From NCBI RefSeq assembly GCF_019343475.1, contig NZ_CP072453.1, forward strand, positions 496,001 to 560,000: DNA of 64,000 nt, read 5' to 3'. Shown here piece by piece: positions 33,206 to 42,502 of the stretch. How positions within the stretch are numbered: position 1 is the stretch's first letter; each line of letters starts with the position of its first letter. The notes under the pieces are model-generated. The model had not been told where the DNA came from, did not search any database, and saw nothing but the letters and a program-made list of their open reading frames with translations. Made by a program: the position numbers and the translations under genes. Source of the stretch: Providencia sp. R33. Lineage in GTDB: Bacteria; Pseudomonadota; Gammaproteobacteria; Enterobacterales; Enterobacteriaceae.

Positions 33206-34972
33206 ATGAAAGCACCAAAAACAGCAAAAAATAAGAAACAAGAAGAAAGTACCAGCTTTGTCCGCTGGCGCTTTATTTTGCTGTGCGGGTGTATTGTCAT
33301 CGCGCTAGCAGGGTTATTAACCCGCGTCGCCTACTTACAAATTATCGCCCCTGAAAAACTAGTTAAAGAGGGCGATTTGCGTTCTTTGCGTGTTCAAGAA
33401 GTTGCAACGGCACGCGGTATGATTAGCGACCGTGAAGGTCGGCAGCTTGCGGTTAGTGTCCCCGTCAACGCGATTTGGGCGGATCCGAAAGAAGTGTTTG
33501 AGAAAGGCGGGATTAGCAATGATGAGCACTGGAAAGCCCTTGCAGACGCACTCGAAATTCCACTCGAACAAATTACCAACAAAATATCGGCCAATCCACG
33601 TGGCCGTTTTGTGTATTTAGCGCGTCAAGTTAACCCGTCTATCGGTGACTACGTTAAAAAATTAAAAATCCCGGGGATTTATCTACGTAAAGAATCCCGC
33701 CGTTATTACCCTTCAGGCCCTGTAACCGCGCATTTATTAGGTGTGACAAACATTGATGGCGAAGGCATTGAAGGCGTTGAAAAGAGTTTTGACCGTTGGT
33801 TAAAAGGTTCACCAGGAGAGCGTACTGTTCGTAAAGACCGCAATGGCCGAGTGATCGAAACCATTTCGTCTGTCGATAGCCAAGCGGCGCATAACTTAAC
33901 GTTGAGCATCGATGAGCGTATTCAATCGATTGTGTATCGTGAACTAACGCGTGGTGTGCAAGAAAACAAAGCAGAATCAGGCGTGGCGATTTTAGTGGAT
34001 GTGCACACAGGGGAAATTTTGGCGATGGCAAATAGCCCATCGTATAACCCAAATAACCTTGCTGGCACCGCAATGGACGCTATGCGTAACCGTGCAATTA
34101 CCGATATTTTTGAACCGGGCTCAACGGTGAAACCGATGGTGGTCATGAGCGCGTTGCACAACAAAATTATCAAAGAAAACTCAGTGATTAATACCTATCC
34201 ATATCGTATCAGCGGCCATGAAATTAAAGACGTTGCACGTTACGCGGAGCTAACTATTACTGGGATTTTACAGAAGTCGAGTAACGTAGGTGTTTCTAAA
34301 CTGGCGTTAGCGATGCCTGCCACAGAGTTGGTGGATGTGTATAGCCGCTTTGGGTTTGGCAAGCCGACTAATCTGGGGTTAGTCGGGGAAAGTAGTGGCA
34401 TCTTTCCAAGTAAAAAAACACGGTGGTCTGATTTAGATAGGGCCACCTTTTCTTTTGGCTACGGGCAAATGGTAACACCGTTACAATTAGCGCGAGCCTA
34501 CGCGACAATCGGTAGTTTTGGTATCTACAGACCGCTGTCTATCACAAAAGTTGACCCACCAGTGCCGGGAACGCGTGTTTTCCCAGAGCCAATTATGCGT
34601 ACGGTGGTGCATATGATGGAAAGCGTGGCACTGCCCGGTGGTGGTGGTGCACGTGCAGCAATTAAAGGTTACCGAATTGCAATTAAAACCGGGACTGCGA
34701 AAAAAGTCGGTCCTGAAGGGCGCTATGTTGATAAATACCTTGCTTATGCAGCGGGTGTTGCGCCAGCCAGTAACCCACGTTATGCGCTTGTTGTCCTGAT
34801 TAACGAGCCGAGCGGTGGTAAATACTACGGAGGGGCAGTTTCTGCTCCCGTGTTTGGCTCAATTATGGGCGGTGTCTTACGACTGATGAATATTGAGCCA
34901 GATGCATTACAGCCTAACGATAAAAATGAAATTGTGAACAGTCAAAAAGAGGTTAAAAGTGGCAGATCGTAA
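33206..34972 (+). CDS. ftsI: Septal peptidoglycan transpeptidase FtsI (PBP3)
   Basis: FtsI cross-links septal peptidoglycan and is a beta-lactam target. The 588-residue protein has a short cytoplasmic tail, one TM segment near residues 22-42 and the pedestal domain. The transpeptidase domain carries the three active-site motifs: S-x-x-K in GSTVKPM with Ser306, SSN in LQKSSNVG, and KTGTAKK near 496-502. It follows ftsL by 11 bp and overlaps murE by 14 bp. I noticed no insertion near the active site, but resistance cannot be judged without alignment. Confidence 0.96.
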   Translation: MKAPKTAKNKKQEESTSFVRWRFILLCGCIVIALAGLLTRVAYLQIIAPEKLVKEGDLRSLRVQEVATARGMISDREGRQLAVSVPVNAIWADPKEVFEKGGISNDEHWKALADALEIPLEQITNKISANPRGRFVYLARQVNPSIGDYVKKLKIPGIYLRKESRRYYPSGPVTAHLLGVTNIDGEGIEGVEKSFDRWLKGSPGERTVRKDRNGRVIETISSVDSQAAHNLTLSIDERIQSIVYRELTRGVQENKAESGVAILVDVHTGEILAMANSPSYNPNNLAGTAMDAMRNRAITDIFEPGSTVKPMVVMSALHNKIIKENSVINTYPYRISGHEIKDVARYAELTITGILQKSSNVGVSKLALAMPATELVDVYSRFGFGKPTNLGLVGESSGIFPSKKTRWSDLDRATFSFGYGQMVTPLQLARAYATIGSFGIYRPLSITKVDPPVPGTRVFPEPIMRTVVHMMESVALPGGGGARAAIKGYRIAIKTGTAKKVGPEGRYVDKYLAYAAGVAPASNPRYALVVLINEPSGGKYYGGAVSAPVFGSIMGGVLRLMNIEPDALQPNDKNEIVNSQKEVKSGRS

Positions 34973-36446
34973 TCTTTGTGATCTCCTTGCGCCATTTGGT
35001 GTAAGCACAACTCCTATCTCACTGCGTGAGATGACGCTAGACAGCCGAAAGGCTGCCGCGGGTGATCTGTTTATTGCTATAAAAGGCCATCAGTCGGATG
35101 GTCGGCACTATATTCCTCAAGCGATTGCTCAAGGGGTTGGTGCGGTGATCGCTGAAGCACAAGGTGAAGCGGAAGAAGGTGAAACTCGCTTTGTTCATGG
35201 CGTGCCAGTGATTTATCTCAATGACTTAAACAACCGTTTATCGGCACTGGCAGGTGAGTTTTATGACCAGCCTTCAGCCAAAATGAAATTAGTGGGCGTG
35301 ACGGGAACAAACGGTAAAACGACAACAACTCAACTGATTGCGCAGTGGGCGCAAGGCCTTGGCGAGACAAGCGCTGTGATGGGTACGGTTGGAAATGGCC
35401 TGTTAGGGCAAGTTTCACCGACAGAAAACACCACGGGCTCGGCGGTAGACATCCAGCTTGAACTCACGCAACTGTTAAATAAAAAAGCCACGTTGACCGC
35501 GATGGAAGTGTCTTCCCACGGTTTAGTGCAAGGGCGCGTGGCAGCATTGCAATTCGAAGCCGCTGTGTTCACCAATCTAAGCCGTGATCACCTTGATTAC
35601 CATGGTGATATGGAAAATTACGAAGCGGCTAAATGGCTATTGTTCTCGACACATCAAACCAAAAATCAAATTATTAATGCAGATGATGACGTTGGGCTGA
35701 AATGGTTACAGCGCTTACCACAAGCGTGCGCTGTGACGATGGAAAACCGTATCCCCGCCAACTGGCAAGGCCCATGGTTAAAGGCCTCTGAAGTGGAATA
35801 CCACGACAAGGGCGCAACCATTCATTTTGACTCTTCGTGGGGTAAAGGCGCATTTGAAAGCCCATTGATGGGGGCGTTCAACGTCAGTAATTTATTAGTT
35901 GCGATGGCGACATTGTTAATGATGGATTACCCACTCGAGCAATTATTATCGTCAACCTCTTCCCTTTCCCCAGTTTGTGGTCGAATGGAAGTCTTCAGCG
36001 CACCGAACAAACCAACTGTTGTTGTCGACTATGCACATACACCTGACGCATTAGAAAAAGCCCTTGCGGCGGCTCGTTTACATTGTAAAGGGCAACTTTG
36101 GTGCGTATTTGGCTGTGGTGGCGACCGCGACAAAGGTAAGCGCCCACTTATGGGTGCCGCTGCGGAAGAGTGGGCAGACAAAATCGTGATCACTGACGAT
36201 AACCCACGCAGCGAAGACCCGATTGATATTATCAACGACATCATGGCGGGTTTATTAGATTCAAGCCGCGCATTAGCCATTCCGGGTCGCCCAGAAGCGG
36301 TCACCAATACGATTTTGCAAGCCTCCCCCGATGATGTCATTGTCCTTGCAGGTAAAGGGCACGAAGACTATCAAATTATTGGTAATCGCAAATTAGATTA
36401 CTCAGACCGCTTAACGGTGGCGCGCTTATTGGGGGTGATCGCATGA
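34959..36446 (+). CDS. murE: UDP-MurNAc-tripeptide synthetase MurE
   Basis: MurE adds meso-diaminopimelate to UDP-MurNAc-L-Ala-D-Glu in the cytoplasm. The 495-residue Mur ligase has the ATP loop VTGTNGKTTTTQL near residues 112-124, the carbamoylated-Lys region, and the meso-DAP recognition motif DDNPRSEDP near 410-418, which points to DAP rather than Lys as substrate. The start overlaps the ftsI end by 14 bp, and the stop overlaps murF by 4 bp. Confidence 0.96.
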   Translation: MADRNLCDLLAPFGVSTTPISLREMTLDSRKAAAGDLFIAIKGHQSDGRHYIPQAIAQGVGAVIAEAQGEAEEGETRFVHGVPVIYLNDLNNRLSALAGEFYDQPSAKMKLVGVTGTNGKTTTTQLIAQWAQGLGETSAVMGTVGNGLLGQVSPTENTTGSAVDIQLELTQLLNKKATLTAMEVSSHGLVQGRVAALQFEAAVFTNLSRDHLDYHGDMENYEAAKWLLFSTHQTKNQIINADDDVGLKWLQRLPQACAVTMENRIPANWQGPWLKASEVEYHDKGATIHFDSSWGKGAFESPLMGAFNVSNLLVAMATLLMMDYPLEQLLSSTSSLSPVCGRMEVFSAPNKPTVVVDYAHTPDALEKALAAARLHCKGQLWCVFGCGGDRDKGKRPLMGAAAEEWADKIVITDDNPRSEDPIDIINDIMAGLLDSSRALAIPGRPEAVTNTILQASPDDVIVLAGKGHEDYQIIGNRKLDYSDRLTVARLLGVIA

Positions 36447-37807
36447 TCTCATTAACCCTCGCGCAGCTCGCAAAAATCACCTCAGGGCAGATTGAGTCTG
36501 CACCTAACAGCGAATTAGTGCTTGAAAACGTGAGCACAGATAGCCGTAAAATTGGCGAGAAATGCCTGTTTATCGCCCTTAAAGGCGAACGTTTTGATGC
36601 TCATGATTTTGCTGAGCAAGTGGTGGCCGACGGCGCAAAAGCATTATTAGTTGACCGTAAACTGACCGTAAATTGTCCGCAAGTGGTTGTAGACGACACC
36701 CGTATTGCGATGGGGCAACTGGCAGCGTGGGTTCGCCAGCAAGTGAGTGCTCGCATTGTCGGTTTAACCGGCTCATCGGGTAAAACCTCTGTAAAAGAAA
36801 TGACCGCCTCTATTTTGGCAGAGCGTGGTAAGACTTTGTATACCGCAGGCAACTTAAACAACGATATCGGCGTGCCGTTAACACTGTTTCGCTTAACGCC
36901 AGAGCATGATTTTGCTGTGATTGAAATGGGTGCTAATCACCCAAATGAAATCGCCTATACCACCAATATTGTGAAGCCTGAAACTGCATTAGTGAACAAT
37001 TTATTTGGCGCACACTTAGCGGGGTTTGGTTCACCTGAAGGCGTCGCGAAAGCCAAAGGCGAGATTTACCAAGGTATCCCAGAAGAAGGGACGGCGATTG
37101 TCAACTTGGATAGCTACAGTGAAAAATGGCAATTCCAACCGCGCCAAACCGTGTGGTATTACTCTTTAACGCAACAGCCTAAAGCCGATTTCTACCCGAC
37201 CGATATTCAAATCAACCAATTAACGACGGATTTTGTGTTGCATACCCCCGTTGGGCGCGTTGATATCACGTTACCACTGCCCGGTGTGCATAATATTGCC
37301 AACGTATTAGCGGCGAGTGCATTAGCCATTTCGGTCGGCGCAAGCCTCGAAGATATCAAGAATGGCTTGGCAAATACCAAAGCCGTGCCGGGACGTTTGT
37401 TCCCTGTTCGCTTAGCAGAACACAAAGTGGTATTAGACGACACTTACAATGCCAATGATGGCTCCATGATTGCCGCCATTCACGTACTGGAAAAAATGCC
37501 GGGTTACCGCGTTTTAGTTGTCGGTGATATGGGCGAGCTGGGCGACTACGCTGAAGAGTGCCATCAACGTGTTGGCCTTGCAGCTAAGCAGGCGGGCTTA
37601 GATAAAGTATTCAGCGTTGGCCAACTGAGCGAGTTGATCAGCGAATTTAGTGAGTGTGGCGAGCACTTTACGGTGAAAAGCGATTTATTAACCCGACTAA
37701 TTCCGCTAGCACAGCAGAATGATGTTGTTTCCATTTTAGTTAAAGGTTCACGCAGCTCCGAGATGGAAGATGTCGTGAATGCATTGAAGGAGTGCTTCGA
37801 ATGTTAG
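36443..37807 (+). CDS. murF: UDP-MurNAc-tripeptide:D-Ala-D-Ala ligase MurF
   Basis: MurF completes the pentapeptide by adding D-alanyl-D-alanine. The 454-residue protein has LENVSTDSRKIGEKCLFIAL in the substrate domain, the ATP loop GLTGSSGKTSVKEM near 106-119, EMGANHPNEIAY, and the C-terminal DDTYNANDGSM and VLVVGDMGELGDY. It overlaps murE by 4 bp and mraY by 7 bp, consistent with one long transcript. Confidence 0.96.
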   Translation: MISLTLAQLAKITSGQIESAPNSELVLENVSTDSRKIGEKCLFIALKGERFDAHDFAEQVVADGAKALLVDRKLTVNCPQVVVDDTRIAMGQLAAWVRQQVSARIVGLTGSSGKTSVKEMTASILAERGKTLYTAGNLNNDIGVPLTLFRLTPEHDFAVIEMGANHPNEIAYTTNIVKPETALVNNLFGAHLAGFGSPEGVAKAKGEIYQGIPEEGTAIVNLDSYSEKWQFQPRQTVWYYSLTQQPKADFYPTDIQINQLTTDFVLHTPVGRVDITLPLPGVHNIANVLAASALAISVGASLEDIKNGLANTKAVPGRLFPVRLAEHKVVLDDTYNANDGSMIAAIHVLEKMPGYRVLVVGDMGELGDYAEECHQRVGLAAKQAGLDKVFSVGQLSELISEFSECGEHFTVKSDLLTRLIPLAQQNDVVSILVKGSRSSEMEDVVNALKECFEC

Positions 37808-38883
37808 TCTGGCTTGCCGAAATGTTGGTCCATAAGTTTTCCGTCTTGAACGTCTTTTCATACCTGACGTTCAGGGCCATTGTCGGTTTGCTGACTGCAC
37901 TTGCGATTGCCTTATGGATGGGACCGCACCTGATTGCTTACCTGCAAAAAATGCAGATTGGTCAAGTCGTCCGTAGCGAAGGCCCTGAGTCACACTTTAG
38001 TAAGCGTGGCACGCCAACCATGGGCGGCTTATTAATTCTGTTTTCAATCACCGTGTCTGTCTTACTGTGGGCGCGCTTAGATAACCCTTACGTTTGGTGC
38101 GTACTGCTGGTGTTAATCGGCTATGGTATCGTGGGCTTTGTGGACGATTACCGCAAAGTGGTGAGAAAAGACACGCGTGGCTTAATCGCTCGCTGGAAAT
38201 ATTTCTGGCAGTCCGTTATCGCGTTAGTGGTGGCATTTTCCATGTATACGATTGGGAAAGACACGCCAGCGACCCAACTGGTAGTGCCATTTTTCAAAGA
38301 TGTGATGCCTCAACTGGGCATGTTATACATTTTACTGACCTATTTTGTCATTGTCGGTACCAGTAATGCTGTCAACTTAACCGATGGTCTTGATGGTTTA
38401 GCTATCATGCCAACCGTATTTGTTGCGGCAGGTTTTGCGTTAGTGGCGTGGGCGACTGGTAACGTGAATTTTGCGAGCTACTTGCATATTCCATTCTTAC
38501 CGCACGCAGGTGAATTAGTGATTGTCTGTACCGCCATTGTCGGGGCAGGTTTAGGTTTTCTGTGGTTTAACACTTACCCAGCTCAAGTTTTCATGGGTGA
38601 TGTGGGGTCACTGGCGCTTGGTGGTGCATTGGGGACTATCGCTGTTTTACTGCGCCAAGAGTTCTTATTAGTGATTATGGGCGGGGTATTTGTAGTTGAA
38701 ACCTTGTCCGTTATTTTGCAGGTTGGTTCGTTTAAATTACGTGGTCAACGGATCTTCCGCATGGCACCAATTCACCACCATTATGAATTGAAAGGCTGGC
38801 CAGAACCTCGTGTTATCGTGCGTTTCTGGATTATTTCCTTGATGCTAGTGCTGATTGGGCTGGCAACGTTGAAGGTGCGTTAA
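37801..38883 (+). CDS. mraY: Phospho-MurNAc-pentapeptide translocase MraY
   Basis: MraY makes lipid I on undecaprenyl phosphate in the inner membrane. I start at ATG 37801 (MLVWLAEMLVHK, 360 residues, the E. coli length), with AAGGAG in front; another in-frame ATG lies three codons upstream. About ten TM segments are visible. Catalytic motifs include GFVDDYRKV near 115-123, NLTDGLDGLA near 192-201 and FMGDVGSLALGG near 264-275. Also present is FRMAPIHHHYELKGWPE, the His-rich loop. It overlaps murF by 7 bp. Confidence 0.97.
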   Translation: MLVWLAEMLVHKFSVLNVFSYLTFRAIVGLLTALAIALWMGPHLIAYLQKMQIGQVVRSEGPESHFSKRGTPTMGGLLILFSITVSVLLWARLDNPYVWCVLLVLIGYGIVGFVDDYRKVVRKDTRGLIARWKYFWQSVIALVVAFSMYTIGKDTPATQLVVPFFKDVMPQLGMLYILLTYFVIVGTSNAVNLTDGLDGLAIMPTVFVAAGFALVAWATGNVNFASYLHIPFLPHAGELVIVCTAIVGAGLGFLWFNTYPAQVFMGDVGSLALGGALGTIAVLLRQEFLLVIMGGVFVVETLSVILQVGSFKLRGQRIFRMAPIHHHYELKGWPEPRVIVRFWIISLMLVLIGLATLKVR

Positions 38884-38884
38884 T

Positions 38885-40195
38885 ATGGTCGATTATCAGG
38901 GTAAGAACGTTGTCATTATAGGTCTGGGAGTCACTGGCCTATCTTGCGTTCAATTTTTCATTGAGCGGGGTGTTGTGCCACGCGTGATGGATACCCGTGC
39001 AACACCTCCGGGTGTGGATAAACTGCCTGAAAATGTGCAGTGCCATAGCGGAAGTTTGAACAACGCATGGCTTCAAGAAGCGGATTTGATTGTTGCAAGC
39101 CCAGGGGTTGCGTTAGCGACTCCACAATTGCAGGAAGCTGCACAAAACGGTATTGAAATCGTCGGTGATATTGAGCTGTTTTGCCGTGAAGCGGATGCGC
39201 CAATTGTGGCGATTACAGGGTCAAACGGGAAAAGCACAGTCACCTCGTTAGTGGGGGAGATGGCGAGCGCGGCAGGGATTTCTGTCGGTGTAGGTGGCAA
39301 TATTGGCACACCAGCGCTGTCTTTACTCAATTCAGGCCATGCATTGTACGTTTTAGAGCTATCCAGTTTTCAACTCGAAACCACATCAAGCCTAAAAGCG
39401 GCGGCAGCAACGGTGTTGAATATTAGCGAAGACCATATGGATAGATATCCGCTGGGCTTAGCGCAATACCGCAGCGCAAAATTAAAAATTTATCAAGGTG
39501 CACAAAATTGCATCGTGAATAGGCAAGATGCGTTAACACTGCCTGAAAACCAATCTGCTGATGAATGTATTGGTTTTGGGGTAAACAGTGGCGAGTATTG
39601 CTTTGACACGAAAAATCGAGTGTTGGTGGTCAACGGTGAAACACTGTTAGACGTCAAAGAGATGCACCTGACAGGGCAACATAACTATTTGAACGCCCTT
39701 GCTGCATTAGCCCTTGCAGATGCAGTGAAGATCCCAAGACCTGCTTGTATTGATGTGTTGAAAACCTACGCTGGGTTAGCACATCGTTTTGAATTAGTGT
39801 TATTTAATAATGGTGTACGTTGGATTAATGACTCCAAAGCCACCAATGTGGGTAGCACCGAAGCGGCACTGAATGGGCTGCATGTTGATGGCTCAGTTTA
39901 TTTATTGTTAGGTGGCGATGGTAAATCAGCAGATTTTTCATCATTAAAACAATATATTGCTGCGGATAACTACCATTTATATTGCTTTGGGCGCGATGGT
40001 AAAGCATTAGCGGCTTTAGCTCCTGAAAAGTCAGTGTTAACTGATACGATGGAACAAAGTTTACGCCAAATTGCACCGCAACTAAAAAACGGGGATATGG
40101 TATTGCTCTCCCCAGCTTGCGCCAGTTTAGATCAGTTTAAAAACTTTGAGCAACGTGGCGCTGTGTTTGCGCAATTAGCGAAGGAGCTTGGGTAA
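38885..40195 (+). CDS. murD: UDP-MurNAc-L-Ala:D-Glu ligase MurD
   Basis: MurD adds D-glutamate to UDP-MurNAc-L-Ala. The 436-residue protein has the N-terminal Rossmann-like VVIIGLGVTGLSCVQF, the ATP loop AITGSNGKSTVTSLVGE near 108-124, and LELSSFQLE near 156. The C-terminal HRFELVLFNNGVRWINDSKATN with Lys/Asn contacts follows. It begins 1 bp after mraY; the stop shares a base with the ftsW start. Confidence 0.96.
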   Translation: MVDYQGKNVVIIGLGVTGLSCVQFFIERGVVPRVMDTRATPPGVDKLPENVQCHSGSLNNAWLQEADLIVASPGVALATPQLQEAAQNGIEIVGDIELFCREADAPIVAITGSNGKSTVTSLVGEMASAAGISVGVGGNIGTPALSLLNSGHALYVLELSSFQLETTSSLKAAAATVLNISEDHMDRYPLGLAQYRSAKLKIYQGAQNCIVNRQDALTLPENQSADECIGFGVNSGEYCFDTKNRVLVVNGETLLDVKEMHLTGQHNYLNALAALALADAVKIPRPACIDVLKTYAGLAHRFELVLFNNGVRWINDSKATNVGSTEAALNGLHVDGSVYLLLGGDGKSADFSSLKQYIAADNYHLYCFGRDGKALAALAPEKSVLTDTMEQSLRQIAPQLKNGDMVLLSPACASLDQFKNFEQRGAVFAQLAKELG

Positions 40196-41388
40196 TGACC
40201 ATACCGGGTGCGATGCGTTTAAAAAATTGGGTCATTGGTGAAAAAAATGGCGTGATTTCAGGCTCAACGCTGTACGACCGTACATTGGTATGGTTGGCAT
40301 TCGGTTTAGCGGCTATTGGCTTCATCATGGTGACCTCTGCCTCAATGCCTGTAGGGCAGCGTTTGACAGAAGACCCGTTTTACTTTGCAAAACGCGACAT
40401 GGTCTATCTGGTTATTGCTTTCGCCTTATCATTAGCGGTTATGCGTATACCGATGGCCTTTTGGGAAAAGTATAATTTCCTGTTTTTGATGGGTTCATTG
40501 GGTATGTTAGTGGTGGTGCTCGTTGCAGGGAGTTCCGTCAATGGTGCATCACGTTGGATAGATTTGGGCTTGGTTAAAATTCAGCCCGCTGAAATTTCGA
40601 AATTCACCCTGTTTTGCTATGTTTCAAGCTACTTAGTACGCAAATCGGAAGAAGTTCGCACTCGCTTCCTTGGGTTTATCAAACCGATGTGTATTTTGAT
40701 TGTGATGGCGTCATTACTGCTTTTACAGCCTGACTTGGGTACGGTCATTGTATTAGTCGTCACCACATTAGGTTTATTATTTTTAGCGGGCGCAAGGTTA
40801 GCACCGTTTATTATCGGTATCGCCACCTGTGCGGTGGGAGTATTAGCGCTAATCTGGTTTGAGCCTTACCGTCTGCGCCGTGTAACCTCGTTCTTGAACC
40901 CTTGGGATGACCCATTTGGTAGTGGTTACCAGTTAACACAATCGTTAATGGCATTTGGTCGTGGTGAAATGTTAGGCCAAGGGTTAGGGAATTCCGTTCA
41001 AAAATTGGAATATCTCCCTGAAGCGCACACTGACTTTATTTTCTCCGTATTAGCGGAAGAACTGGGTTATGTCGGAGTTGTATTAGTCCTATTGATGGTG
41101 TTTATGTTGGCATTTAGGGCGATGATGATTGGTCGCCGCGCACTGATGTCTAACCAATTATTTGGCGGCTATATGGCCTGTTCTATCGGCATTTGGTTTA
41201 CATTCCAAGCCTTGGTTAACGTCGGTGCAGCATCCGGTATGCTACCAACGAAAGGGTTAACGTTACCCCTAATTAGTTATGGTGGTTCCAGCTTATTAGT
41301 GATGGCCGCAGCAATAGCGGTATTACTGCGAATTGATTTTGAAACACGTCTAGAAAAAGCGCAGGCGTTTGTAAGGAGTACCAAATGA
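40195..41388 (+). CDS. ftsW: Septal peptidoglycan glycosyltransferase FtsW
   Basis: FtsW is a SEDS-family polymerase that works with FtsI at the septum. The 397-residue polytopic protein has about ten TM segments, with SASMPVGQRL after the first, SSVNGASRWIDLGLVKIQPAE near 109-129, and EPYRLRRVTSFLNPWDDPFGSGYQ. It also has GLGNSVQKLEYLPEAHTDFIF with the catalytic-loop Asp, and PTKGLTLPLISYGGSSLL. The extreme N-terminus is shorter than in E. coli. It overlaps murD by 1 bp and murG by 4 bp. Confidence 0.96.
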   Translation: MTIPGAMRLKNWVIGEKNGVISGSTLYDRTLVWLAFGLAAIGFIMVTSASMPVGQRLTEDPFYFAKRDMVYLVIAFALSLAVMRIPMAFWEKYNFLFLMGSLGMLVVVLVAGSSVNGASRWIDLGLVKIQPAEISKFTLFCYVSSYLVRKSEEVRTRFLGFIKPMCILIVMASLLLLQPDLGTVIVLVVTTLGLLFLAGARLAPFIIGIATCAVGVLALIWFEPYRLRRVTSFLNPWDDPFGSGYQLTQSLMAFGRGEMLGQGLGNSVQKLEYLPEAHTDFIFSVLAEELGYVGVVLVLLMVFMLAFRAMMIGRRALMSNQLFGGYMACSIGIWFTFQALVNVGAASGMLPTKGLTLPLISYGGSSLLVMAAAIAVLLRIDFETRLEKAQAFVRSTK

Positions 41389-42458
41389 GTCAGCCCAAAA
41401 AATTACTCGTCATGGCAGGTGGAACAGGGGGGCATGTCTTCCCGGGGCTCGCTGTGGCGCATTATTTGCAGGCTCAGGGTTGGGAAATTCGCTGGTTAGG
41501 TACCGCTGATAGAATGGAAGCGACCTTAGTGCCAAAACATGGCATAGATATTGAATTTATTCAAATTTCAGGTTTAAGAGGCAAAGGTATTGCCGCACAG
41601 TTAGGTGCACCATGGCGTATTTATAAAGCGATACGACAAGCGAAAACAATCATCAAACGTTATCAGCCCGATGCCGTATTAGGCATGGGCGGGTATGTTT
41701 CAGGCCCTGGCGGTATTGCTGCGTGGCAGTGTGGTGTTCCGGTTATTCTGCATGAGCAAAATGGCATCGCGGGTTTGACAAACAAATGGTTATCGCGCAT
41801 CGCAAAACGGGTTTTACAAGCGTTTCCGGGGGCTTTCCCTGATGCGCCAGTAGTCGGCAACCCTGTTCGTGAAGATGTGTTGGCACTTCCTGCGCCTGCG
41901 ACTCGCTTAGCAGGGCGAGAGGGTGCAATACGCGTATTAGTTGTTGGTGGCAGCCAAGGCGCACGGATTTTAAACCAAGTGATGCCTCAAGTTGCTGCAA
42001 AAGTAGGCAAACAGTTAAATATCTGGCATCAAGCGGGAAAAGGCAGTAAGGAATCCACTGAAGCGTTGTATAATGAACAGCTACAAGTTTCAGGCAATTC
42101 TGAGTATAAAGTTACTGAATTTATTGACGATATGGCGCAAGCTTATGCTTGGGCAGATATTGTTGTATGCCGTTCTGGCGCATTGACCGTCAGTGAAGTT
42201 GCAGCCGCAGGTTTGCCTGCTATTTTTGTTCCTTTTCAGCACAAAGACCGCCAACAATATTGGAATGCGTTACCACTGGAAAAAGCGGGTGCCGCGAAGA
42301 TTTTAGAGCAGCCACAATTTACCGCAGAAGCGGTAGCGAGCTTGCTGGAGCAGTGGGATAGAGCAGAATTGTTGTCGATGGCTGAAAAAGCCCATGATTG
42401 TGCAATTAGTGATGCAACCGAGCGAGTTGCCGCCGTGATTTGCGAAGTGGCTAAATAG
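41385..42458 (+). CDS. murG: Lipid II synthase MurG
   Basis: MurG transfers GlcNAc from UDP-GlcNAc to lipid I at the cytoplasmic membrane face. The 357-residue GT-B protein has the Gly-rich VMAGGTGGHVFPGLAVAHYL near residues 10-29, GYVSGPGGIAAW, HEQNGIAGLTNKWLS, VVGGSQGARILN, and CRSGALTVSEVAAAGLPAIFVPF with the UDP-binding Glu. It overlaps ftsW by 4 bp; 44 bp separate it from murC. Confidence 0.96.
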   Translation: MSQPKKLLVMAGGTGGHVFPGLAVAHYLQAQGWEIRWLGTADRMEATLVPKHGIDIEFIQISGLRGKGIAAQLGAPWRIYKAIRQAKTIIKRYQPDAVLGMGGYVSGPGGIAAWQCGVPVILHEQNGIAGLTNKWLSRIAKRVLQAFPGAFPDAPVVGNPVREDVLALPAPATRLAGREGAIRVLVVGGSQGARILNQVMPQVAAKVGKQLNIWHQAGKGSKESTEALYNEQLQVSGNSEYKVTEFIDDMAQAYAWADIVVCRSGALTVSEVAAAGLPAIFVPFQHKDRQQYWNALPLEKAGAAKILEQPQFTAEAVASLLEQWDRAELLSMAEKAHDCAISDATERVAAVICEVAK

Positions 42459-42502
42459 TTTTAGTCACATTTGATACGAATTTATAAAGAAGCGAAAACA
42501 GA